6,317 nucleotides of DNA, taken from the NCBI GenBank assembly GCA_001593855.1, contig LUCC01000045.1, forward strand, positions 1 to 6,317, given 5' to 3'. Positions within the stretch are counted from its first letter, which is position 1. The number at the start of each line of letters is the position of its first letter. Both the position numbers and the translations under genes were made by a program. The notes under the pieces were generated by a model. The model searched no databases. It saw only the letters and a program-made list of their open reading frames with translations, and was not told where the DNA came from. Source of the DNA: Candidatus Hecatellales archaeon B24. Its GTDB lineage: Archaea; Thermoproteota; Bathyarchaeia; Hecatellales; Hecatellaceae. Of the stretch, positions 1-5,095 are shown one piece after another.

Positions 1-765
1 CTGTGCGAGCACGCAGTCGACAAGCTCGCCTAGAGCCTTCTCTGCTTCCTTCCAGCTTCTGGCGACAACCTCTACCACGTATTTTGGGGCTCCAGCAGTG
101 TACATTGCCATTTTAACCCGTTTAACCTTCCTTGAAGCCCTGCAAGAAGTTAGAGACTGCTTTATCGCTTCTATCCCCTTCGGGCCTGGGCAGGTAAGGC
201 GGAATACCCCCTTAATCTTCACGGTTGAAGGCTTAACTTTGAGCTTAGCGATTTCAGCCAGAGCCTTCGCGACTTCAGGAGGTATCCCAAGCTTTGCACC
301 TATGCTTTCTCCTTTCTCAGCGAACTCCTCTAAGGCTGCGTAGGCGCTTGGAAATTTCTCTTCAAGCTTTGCCGTGTATTCGGCGGCGAAGGCTGAGAGG
401 TCTTTTACTCCAAGCTTTTCACCTACAGTTTCAAGAATGGTTTTAGCCTTTTTCCTGCGTTTCCATTCTACAAGTTTATCCTGTTTTTCCTTTCCGCTTA
501 CCCTCCTGAGGGATAAGTCTATGTGCCGCCTCTCACGGTTAACTCTTAAAACCTTTAAAACAAGCTTCTGGCCTGGTCTGACATAGTCCCTTATGTTTCT
601 AACCCAGCTTGTGGAAACTTCTGATATGTGGAGGAAGCCTTCTATTCCACCATATTCGTCGAGCCCTAGGTAGGCTCCATACCCTGTAATCTTGTTAACA
701 GTTGCTATTACAAGCTCCCCGGGTTCAGGCAGCTCCTCCAGTTTCCATCTTTCATCCTCAACCAT
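1..765 (-). CDS. aif2a: Translation initiation factor aIF2 alpha subunit, 3' end cut by window edge
   Basis: Alpha subunit of the heterotrimeric factor that delivers initiator Met-tRNA to the small ribosomal subunit. Reading the minus strand from the ATG at 765 gives 255 codons with no stop before the window edge; family members are about 265-275 residues, so only the extreme C-terminus is missing. Residues about 12-88 form an S1/OB fold (VNKITGYGAYLGL at 23-35, GFLHISEVS at 43-51, IDLSLRRV at 82-89). Residues about 90-170 form the helical middle domain, and about 175-255 the alpha/beta C-terminal domain that contacts the gamma subunit (CPGPKGIEAIK at 192-202). By my alignment, the eukaryotic regulatory Ser51 position is Asn57 here. 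The start codon overlaps the rps27e stop in TGATG, which implies coupled translation. In many archaea nop10 follows this gene, but that position lies outside the window. Identification is firm. Confidence 0.95.
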   Translation of the reverse strand, partial: MVEDERWKLEELPEPGELVIATVNKITGYGAYLGLDEYGGIEGFLHISEVSTSWVRNIRDYVRPGQKLVLKVLRVNRERRHIDLSLRRVSGKEKQDKLVEWKRRKKAKTILETVGEKLGVKDLSAFAAEYTAKLEEKFPSAYAALEEFAEKGESIGAKLGIPPEVAKALAEIAKLKVKPSTVKIKGVFRLTCPGPKGIEAIKQSLTSCRASRKVKRVKMAMYTAGAPKYVVEVVARSWKEAEKALGELVDCVLAQ

Positions 766-962
766 CAGCCCAGCCTCTCCACAACTTCCCCTCTCAGCAG
801 AACTTTGCCTCCGGTGGCTTCAGCTATAACAGCCCCGCACACACTACATGAGACGTTCCGGGAAGCCCTGTCGAAAACCACGTTTTCATGCCCGCAGTCG
901 GGGCATCTGACCTTTATAAAGTTGCTCCTAGGCTTCGGAATTGCCTCCCTAAGCTTAGGCAT
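765..962 (-). CDS. rps27e: 30S ribosomal protein eS27 (S27e)
   Basis: Small-subunit ribosomal protein of the archaeal/eukaryotic set, 65 residues, the usual archaeal length. It carries a four-cysteine zinc ribbon, C20-x2-C23 and C39-x2-C42, in the order typical of eS27 (RCPDCGHENVVFD at 19-31, then CSVCGAVIAEATGGK at 39-53). The basic N-terminus and the GGK turn before the last strand also fit. The start ATG at 962 has a good ribosome binding site (AGGTGA at 969-974, 6 nt upstream). It lies 22 nt downstream of rpl44e and its TGA overlaps the aif2a ATG, forming the common archaeal trio L44e-S27e-aIF2 alpha. Confidence 0.97.
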   Translation of the reverse strand: MPKLREAIPKPRSNFIKVRCPDCGHENVVFDRASRNVSCSVCGAVIAEATGGKVLLRGEVVERLG

Positions 963-968
963 AAGCTT

Positions 969-974
969 TCACCT
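969..974 (-). promoter_or_regulatory. Ribosome binding site of rps27e
   Basis: AGGTGA on the minus strand, 6 nt before the ATG at 962. It matches the archaeal GGAGGTGATC consensus and fixes the start of rps27e. It sits in the only gap of any size (22 nt) in the operon. Confidence 0.75.
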
Positions 975-984
975 TTTAATAAGC

Positions 985-1260
985 CTATTTAAGCTCAGCC
1001 TTTTTAAGCCTGATTCCCTTCTTTAAAATGGTGTACCCGCATTTTTTGCAGGTAAGCTTCATGGTTGCCTTCTTGGTGGTTTTAGCTGTTCGTTTAAGCT
1101 CGGGATATTTTTGTCCTCCGTAACCATGTTTATCCCGTTCATGGTGTCTTGCACCGGCGGCCAATGTTCTTTCTTTACCTTTCTTGTAGAGGGTTACGGT
1201 GTGAGGCGTATGAGACCTGCACTTTGGACAGTAGGCGTTTAAACTCCTTGGAAACTTCAT
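985..1260 (-). CDS. rpl44e: 50S ribosomal protein eL42 (L44e)
   Basis: Large-subunit protein located near the tRNA E site. It is 91 residues, a normal archaeal length, and strongly basic. The zinc-binding cysteines are C11-x2-C14 near the N-terminus and C71-x2-C74 near the C-terminus. The conserved GYGGQ loop is at 46-50, followed by a proline at 53 and the family signature AKTTKK at 59-64. Yeast eL42 has GGQTKP at this loop, with the cycloheximide-site proline and a methylated lysine before it; here the sequence is GGQKYP, so the lysine is displaced by one position. The ATG at 1260 overlaps the gins51 stop (ATGA) and has GGTGA at 1268-1272 as ribosome binding site. It ends at TAG, with an in-frame TAA two codons further on. 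Confidence 0.97.
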   Translation of the reverse strand: MKFPRSLNAYCPKCRSHTPHTVTLYKKGKERTLAAGARHHERDKHGYGGQKYPELKRTAKTTKKATMKLTCKKCGYTILKKGIRLKKAELK

Positions 1261-1796
1261 GGCGTCTTCACCTTCTTAGCGATATTATGCCTAATTAAAC
1301 CTTCCGCCAGCTCCTGCGGTAGATAGGCCACGTCCTCTGCTTTAAAAGGCCCGTAAGTTTTAAGGTTAGAGTCTACGAGGGCTGGGGCTTCCTTGAGAAA
1401 CCTCACTAAAACCAGTTTTTCCTCCAGCTTTTTCTCTGCACCTGAAATAATAGTCTCCCTTAAGGCTTCAGCAGCCTGGAAGGCTTCCCTAACCTTACTG
1501 TAGACGGCAACCTCCTCTTCAGCTAGGTTTAAGGCTTCAGGAGGCTTCTCAACCTCCTGGAAGAGGCTGAAAATTTTTTTCAACCTGAGCTCTAAAAGGT
1601 CGGAGGCTAAGGCTTCAGCCTTTTCAAGCTCTCTCAGCTTAAGCCTTCCCTTCAAGGACTTCTCGTCTGCCTCTTCAACCTCCCTTCGAAGGCGTTTGAA
1701 GTATTCGCTCAAATGCTTGTAGAAGCCGGGTTTCAGCTCTTGAAGCTTAGAGTTTTCGCTTTCCCTAAGCCAGGCCTCGTAAAGCTCGTTAAACAT
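1257..1796 (-). CDS. gins51: GINS complex subunit, Gins51 (Gins15/Sld5-Psf1) type
   Basis: Subunit of the archaeal GINS complex, which joins MCM and a Cdc45/RecJ-like protein in the replicative helicase and contacts primase in some archaea. At 179 residues the length is typical. Residues 1-125 are helical, rich in Glu, Lys and Leu (A domain; opening MFNELYEAWLRESENSKLQ). The last 49 residues (131-179) form the small B domain, with VRFLKEAPALV at 131-141, LKTYGPF at 145-151, and EDVAYLPQELAEGLI at 154-168. The A-then-B order is that of Gins51/Sld5/Psf1 rather than Gins23. The start at 1796 is supported by GGAGG at 1805-1809 inside the end of priS. It is in the same frame as priS, separated only by TAG and TAA, and its own TGA overlaps the rpl44e ATG. 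Family assignment is strong; the subtype rests on domain order. Confidence 0.9.
   Translation of the reverse strand: MFNELYEAWLRESENSKLQELKPGFYKHLSEYFKRLRREVEEADEKSLKGRLKLRELEKAEALASDLLELRLKKIFSLFQEVEKPPEALNLAEEEVAVYSKVREAFQAAEALRETIISGAEKKLEEKLVLVRFLKEAPALVDSNLKTYGPFKAEDVAYLPQELAEGLIRHNIAKKVKTP
1268..1274 (-). promoter_or_regulatory. Ribosome binding site of rpl44e
   Basis: AAGGTGA on the minus strand, 7 nt before the ATG at 1260. It lies within the last codons of gins51, so rpl44e can start independently as well as through the ATGA overlap. Confidence 0.75.
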
Positions 1797-1799
1797 TTA

Positions 1800-3053
1800 C
1801 TATGCCTCCGAAGGCTGAAGCCCTCCTTTCAAGAGGACTGCTATCCCTGTTCCAATCATGTATACGGCTGGAGACCAAGAGACCTCTACGATTTCTCCAG
1901 CCTTAAACTTATATTCTGCTCCTCCAAGCTTAAGAGGCTTAGGCTTAACGATTTTAACTTTAACGTTTCTCTCCTCCGGAAAGGCTAAGGCTTCCGTTAG
2001 AGGGTTAAACTCTGGAAGCTTCCTACTTTCTATTAGAACCGCTTTAAGGCCTGTCTTGCCGTGGAGGCTTCCGGGGAGCCTTATAAGCCTGTGAACGTCG
2101 GTGGTTACAACTGTGTCCACGAGAGCAGCTTCAAGGCTTGCAGCAGCCTGCAGAAGCCGCTCCCAGGTTTTCCACGGTATGCCCGCGGCGTCTCCGGCTG
2201 AGAGTTCCCTTAAAAGTTTCTCCCTGTTCTCTTCCAGAAGCCTTACAGCCTTCCCAGTTAGCCCCAGCTCTTTAAGCTCCTCCCCCTTCCTGAGGAGAAG
2301 GCTGTAGGCTGCCCTGGCAATCCTACCCCGCCAACCTTCCGCTGAGAAGTCTACTTCACGGGTGCTTCTCCTCCTAAGCTCAGGGTAGAGGAGGGAAGCC
2401 TTCAGCCCTGAAGCGGAAACGTAATCTACGATTTCCTTTCGCTCCTCAGAGCTAAACTTTAAAATGGCTTCATCAGCCACATGCACATGGTATCCCCGAT
2501 GGCCTGAGAAGGCTACTTCCAGCTTGGCCTGGCTGAAGCCGAAGTCCTCTTCAAGCATGGACAGAAGCTTAAGGGTTTCCCTTTTTGCAGCCTCCAAACA
2601 CTGCTCGCAAACCCATTTATCCGCCTCTATTCTCCGCCTTCCGCAGCGAGGGCATTTCTCAGGCTCCACTCCCCACCCTTCAAGTCCGCAGTCCAAGCAT
2701 TTCCAGCTGTCGTGAACCGTTTTACAGGATGTTACAATATGGTCGCTGTCTATGTCGAAGATGAGGTCTGCGCCAAGCCATCCCTTCCCAGCCATATCTT
2801 CGGCTTCCGGCCTCTCATAGTAGGCTGAAGAGTAGTAGGCGTCGGAAGGCGTGAAGTTTACGAGGAAAGCCGCCAGGTCCGGCAGGCTTTTAAACCCTTT
2901 ATGCCGCATCATGCTTTTCTCCCGGCGGAAAGGTATAAAGCCGAATTCACGCTTGTCGAAGGCTTTAGGAGGCTGTAGGCTGGATGAAGCTTCAGCGTAG
3001 TATTCTTGGAAGGACTTCTGGAGGAAGGCCATTTCAGCTTCTCCAAGTGTCAT
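1800..3053 (-). CDS. priS: DNA primase catalytic (small) subunit PriS
   Basis: Archaeo-eukaryotic primase catalytic subunit, which synthesises primers at the replication fork with PriL. The protein is 417 residues, longer than the roughly 330-370 common in archaea. The catalytic pair is D100 and D102 (LIFDIDSDH at 97-105). The nucleotide-binding motif SGHRGYHVH is at 183-191. The third metal ligand is probably D319 in TTDVHRLIRLPGSLHGKTGL (317-336), which matches the family motif. Between the first two motifs lie three CxxC pairs (C119/C122, C134/C137, C149/C152), so a zinc module larger than a simple knuckle. Residues about 373-412 resemble a GINS B domain. The start at 3053 gives an ATGA overlap with priL. 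A second candidate start is Met8 (3032), which has GGAG 8 nt upstream; the first has GGGAGG 11 nt upstream. It ends in tandem TAG TAA. Confidence 0.96.
   Translation of the reverse strand: MTLGEAEMAFLQKSFQEYYAEASSSLQPPKAFDKREFGFIPFRREKSMMRHKGFKSLPDLAAFLVNFTPSDAYYSSAYYERPEAEDMAGKGWLGADLIFDIDSDHIVTSCKTVHDSWKCLDCGLEGWGVEPEKCPRCGRRRIEADKWVCEQCLEAAKRETLKLLSMLEEDFGFSQAKLEVAFSGHRGYHVHVADEAILKFSSEERKEIVDYVSASGLKASLLYPELRRRSTREVDFSAEGWRGRIARAAYSLLLRKGEELKELGLTGKAVRLLEENREKLLRELSAGDAAGIPWKTWERLLQAAASLEAALVDTVVTTDVHRLIRLPGSLHGKTGLKAVLIESRKLPEFNPLTEALAFPEERNVKVKIVKPKPLKLGGAEYKFKAGEIVEVSWSPAVYMIGTGIAVLLKGGLQPSEA
1805..1809 (-). promoter_or_regulatory. Ribosome binding site of gins51
   Basis: GGAGG on the minus strand, 8 nt before the ATG at 1796, embedded in the last priS codons. 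It supports the 1796 start and de novo initiation despite the tandem stops in between. Confidence 0.75.
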
Positions 3054-4108
3054 GTTTTCCCGGGCCTCCCGGCTTTTGAAAGCTGTTTAACCTTCAGCCT
3101 GTAGTAGGCTAGGGGGCTTCTGACACGCTTGCAGAGTTCTTCCTCCCTTGGGCAGAGTCCATGGGTTTTCATTCTTCCACAATTCAGCGGCCTATACCTG
3201 GTTTTCCCTCCTACAAGCCCTGCGATATGCTCCACCTGGTATTTGGTCATCCTCTCGTCGAAGTCTGTAACTGAAACGTAAAGCCTGACGATTTCCTCGA
3301 TAGGCATCCCAAGGTTTATGAGAAAGGCTGTAAGCGTGAACCTTCCGATGTGAGGTATATCCCTGCCGCCTGAAAGGTCGAAGTAAAGGCTTGCCATGCA
3401 GGGAGGGAAGGCTTCAAACCTAACCCTGCCCAGCTCCTCCCGTGAAAGCACCTTCCTAACTCCCGCATAAAAAGCTTTAAGCTCTTCAACCAGCCCCCTT
3501 AAAGGCTCAGGAACCTCAACTTCAGGAGCCCTCTCGATTCTGGACTGGATAAGCCTTTTAACCTCCTCCTCAAGGAGGCGGACCACTCTCTCCTTGGTCA
3601 GCTGAACGTATCCGCCGGCGAGACGCTGGTTTACAAGCTTCCACTCCTCCTCCCTAAACCTTGAAGCATTTCTCAAATAGTCTGCGAAGTGAAGCCTGAA
3701 GGGCGGATGGGATTTCCCGTTAAAGCTGAGCTTCCATCCGAAGTTTTCCACGGCGATTTTAACGATTTTCCCGGGGTCTTCAGCTTCAAGCCTTCCTCTG
3801 GCAACCCTAGCCTCGTATAGGGCTAGCCTCCGCCAGAGGTAGGAGTCCCCGACAGCCTTAGCCAAGGCCAAGGCCAGAGGAAAAGAGAGAAGCTCGTATT
3901 CTTCGCTGCCTTGAAAGATTTCCGGAGGCTTCACCTCTTTTAAGGGTTTAGCTGACTTCTCTATTCTTTCTCTGGCCCTGGCGACGGGAGGCTCTTCCGG
4001 GCTTCGGAAGTCTTCCAGCTTGAAGCCTATCTGCCTTAGTTTTTCAGAAGCCTGCTTGGTGAAGGGGTATCTGGCATGGTCGATGATGGTTGGCTCTTCA
4101 CCGCTCAT
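3050..4108 (-). CDS. priL: DNA primase large subunit PriL
   Basis: Non-catalytic large subunit that regulates primer initiation and length and holds a [4Fe-4S] cluster. Of the 352 residues, 1-200 form the helical N-terminal domain (RYPFTKQASEKL at 13-24; ARARERIEKS at 43-52; LLSFPLALALAKAVGD at 73-88), which docks on PriS. The C-terminal domain has the four cluster cysteines C237 (FPPCM), C310 (LNCGRM), C319 (GLCPRE) and C326 (ELCKRV), and the family helix HIGRFTLTAFLINLGM at 253-268. All expected ligands are present. The first ATG is used because the next in-frame Met is at 238, deep in the domain. It begins 6 nt after the pcna TGA, in the same frame, with no purine-rich ribosome binding site before it, so translation probably depends on reinitiation after pcna. 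Its TGA overlaps the priS ATG. Confidence 0.96.
   Translation of the reverse strand: MSGEEPTIIDHARYPFTKQASEKLRQIGFKLEDFRSPEEPPVARARERIEKSAKPLKEVKPPEIFQGSEEYELLSFPLALALAKAVGDSYLWRRLALYEARVARGRLEAEDPGKIVKIAVENFGWKLSFNGKSHPPFRLHFADYLRNASRFREEEWKLVNQRLAGGYVQLTKERVVRLLEEEVKRLIQSRIERAPEVEVPEPLRGLVEELKAFYAGVRKVLSREELGRVRFEAFPPCMASLYFDLSGGRDIPHIGRFTLTAFLINLGMPIEEIVRLYVSVTDFDERMTKYQVEHIAGLVGGKTRYRPLNCGRMKTHGLCPREEELCKRVRSPLAYYRLKVKQLSKAGRPGKT
3065..3070 (-). promoter_or_regulatory. Probable ribosome binding site of priS
   Basis: GGGAGG on the minus strand, 11 nt before the ATG at 3053, inside the end of priL. The spacing is slightly long. A competing GGAG lies 8 nt before Met8 at 3032, so the true N-terminus may be seven residues shorter. 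Confidence 0.5.
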
Positions 4109-4114
4109 GCTGAA

Positions 4115-4864
4115 TCATTCTATTCTAGGAGCCAAGTAGTATGTTAGCCTTCCCTTAGGTGTAAGCTCATAGTCAAGCTTAACAGGCTTATCCGTTGAGA
4201 ACTCCACGCTGACAAGCTTGGAGGATTCAGAGCCAGCCTTAACCATATCCTCTAGGAAGCCTACCCCATAGAGGGCTTTAACCTCGCCTTGAACGTTGAA
4301 ATCGTAGACAGACGGGTTATCCCTTTCAAAGTCTATTTCCACCCTTCCAGTCTCGCTTTCGCCGACCAGGCTGAGCTTATCTTGGCTTGCAGTAAACCTA
4401 ACCTGGTCGCTTACGTTTGAAACTTCGAGGATGGCATCCCTCAAATGGTCTGCGTCAAGCTTAACCCTGGCGTCAAAGGTCAGCTTAGGTGTTGGAAGCT
4501 CGGAGGTTGAAGGCTGAAGCAGGGGTATGGCGAACCGCCTAGTATACCTGCCAGTAAGCTTCATGGTAAGCCTGTTCGCAGCGGTGTCCAGCGACATTTC
4601 AAGGGTTTCCCCGCTTCCAACCCGCCTGAGAAGCTTAAGCATCTCCCCAAGGCCAACGCAGATCTTGGAGGGCTCCGGGCATTCGAACTCTTGGAAGGTG
4701 TCCCTCTCATATTCGAAGTCTACCATGGCCACATGGCTGGGGTCCATCGCCCTCAAATATAAGCCTTCAGGTTTAATGTCGAAGGTTGCTTCTTCAACCA
4801 GGGTTGAAATGGCTTCCAGAAGCTTCCTCCAAGCCCTTGCATCTGAAAGCACAATCCTGAACAT
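4115..4864 (-). CDS. pcn: DNA polymerase sliding clamp PCNA
   Basis: Ring-shaped processivity factor that encircles DNA and recruits polymerase, ligase, FEN1 and other PIP-box proteins. The 249 residues match the normal clamp length of about 245-250. The N-terminal domain contains the PCNA signature LRAMDPSHVAMVDF at 37-50. The interdomain connector is about 117-127 (QPSTSELPTPK). The second domain runs from about 130 (LTFDARVKLDADHLRDAI) to the C-terminus, which ends in the typical partner-binding tail YYLAPRIE at 242-249. The start at 4864 has GTGAGG at 4869-4874, 4 nt upstream, and is preceded by a TATA-like box at 4899-4906. It is the first gene of the minus-strand operon; priL follows 6 nt after its TGA. 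A single clamp gene here fits a homotrimer, but other clamp genes outside the window cannot be excluded. Confidence 0.97.
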   Translation of the reverse strand: MFRIVLSDARAWRKLLEAISTLVEEATFDIKPEGLYLRAMDPSHVAMVDFEYERDTFQEFECPEPSKICVGLGEMLKLLRRVGSGETLEMSLDTAANRLTMKLTGRYTRRFAIPLLQPSTSELPTPKLTFDARVKLDADHLRDAILEVSNVSDQVRFTASQDKLSLVGESETGRVEIDFERDNPSVYDFNVQGEVKALYGVGFLEDMVKAGSESSKLVSVEFSTDKPVKLDYELTPKGRLTYYLAPRIE

Positions 4865-4897
4865 GACGCCTCACACCACTCATATTGACCTAGCCAA

Positions 4898-4907
4898 GTT
4901 TAAAAGC
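4898..4907 (-). promoter_or_regulatory. Proximal TATA-like box for the pcna operon
   Basis: On the minus strand this reads GCTTTTAAAC. It is AT-rich with a short GC-containing flank, like an archaeal box A. A start site about 25 nt downstream would fall near 4877, giving a leader of about 12 nt that still holds the GTGAGG ribosome binding site at 4869-4874. Assigned by position and composition only. Confidence 0.5.
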
Positions 4908-4916
4908 GTTTGCCGA

Positions 4917-4936
4917 CCATAAAAAATTAAAAGCTT
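4917..4936 (-). promoter_or_regulatory. Distal TATA-like box for the pcna operon
   Basis: The minus strand reads AAGCTTTTAATTTTTTATGG. The core GCTTTTAA (4927-4934) is an exact copy of the core in the proximal box, 27 bp away. It could set a second start site near 4905, or act as an AT-rich opening aid. Weaker than the proximal call because the leader would be longer. Confidence 0.35.
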
Positions 4937-5006
4937 ATGCAGGCTTATTTTCAATTCTGGGGTAGAGCTTGCCTGGAAACCATGTAATCCCGCTGGTCCT
5001 AGGCCT

Positions 5007-5014
5007 CTTTAAAG
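5007..5014 (+). promoter_or_regulatory. Candidate TATA box for the MFS transporter
   Basis: The plus strand reads CTTTAAAG, the best TATA-like stretch before the transporter and a perfect 8-bp palindrome. Transcription would begin around 5035-5040, giving a leader of about 55-60 nt. A weaker alternative is the TCTAAACC at 5052-5059, which would give a short leader. Confidence 0.35.
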
Positions 5015-5030
5015 GCGTAGCTGAACGCCT
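5013..5030 (+). repeat. Short inverted repeat in the transporter promoter region
   Basis: AGGCGT (5013-5018) and ACGCCT (5025-5030) are perfect inverted copies around a 6-nt spacer (AGCTGA). The repeat abuts the candidate TATA box and lies before the expected transcription start, so as DNA it could be a repressor operator. A 6-bp repeat of this kind can arise by chance in a region this size. Confidence 0.35.
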
Positions 5031-5095
5031 CTGCTTTCAGGAGAAGCCGGCTCTAAACCTTAACTGAACCTGCCGCATGGAAGGGATAAGGCCTC

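Noticed and set aside
98..586. Plus-strand reading frames opposite aif2a.
   Set aside because: The minus strand encodes a clear aIF2 alpha across the whole stretch; these are shadows.
4527..4922. 131-codon plus-strand reading frame opposite pcna.
   Set aside because: It is antisense to a firmly identified clamp gene, has low-complexity Ser-rich content and no domain; it is a by-product of the codon pattern on the other strand.
5003..5016. GCCT-N6-AGGC as a terminator hairpin.
   Set aside because: The stem is only 4 bp and no T-run follows; it overlaps the candidate TATA box and better explains itself as chance.
4865..5095. Replication origin next to the replication genes.
   Set aside because: No Orc1/Cdc6 origin-recognition-box repeats, no long AT-rich unwinding element and no orc1/cdc6 gene in the window.
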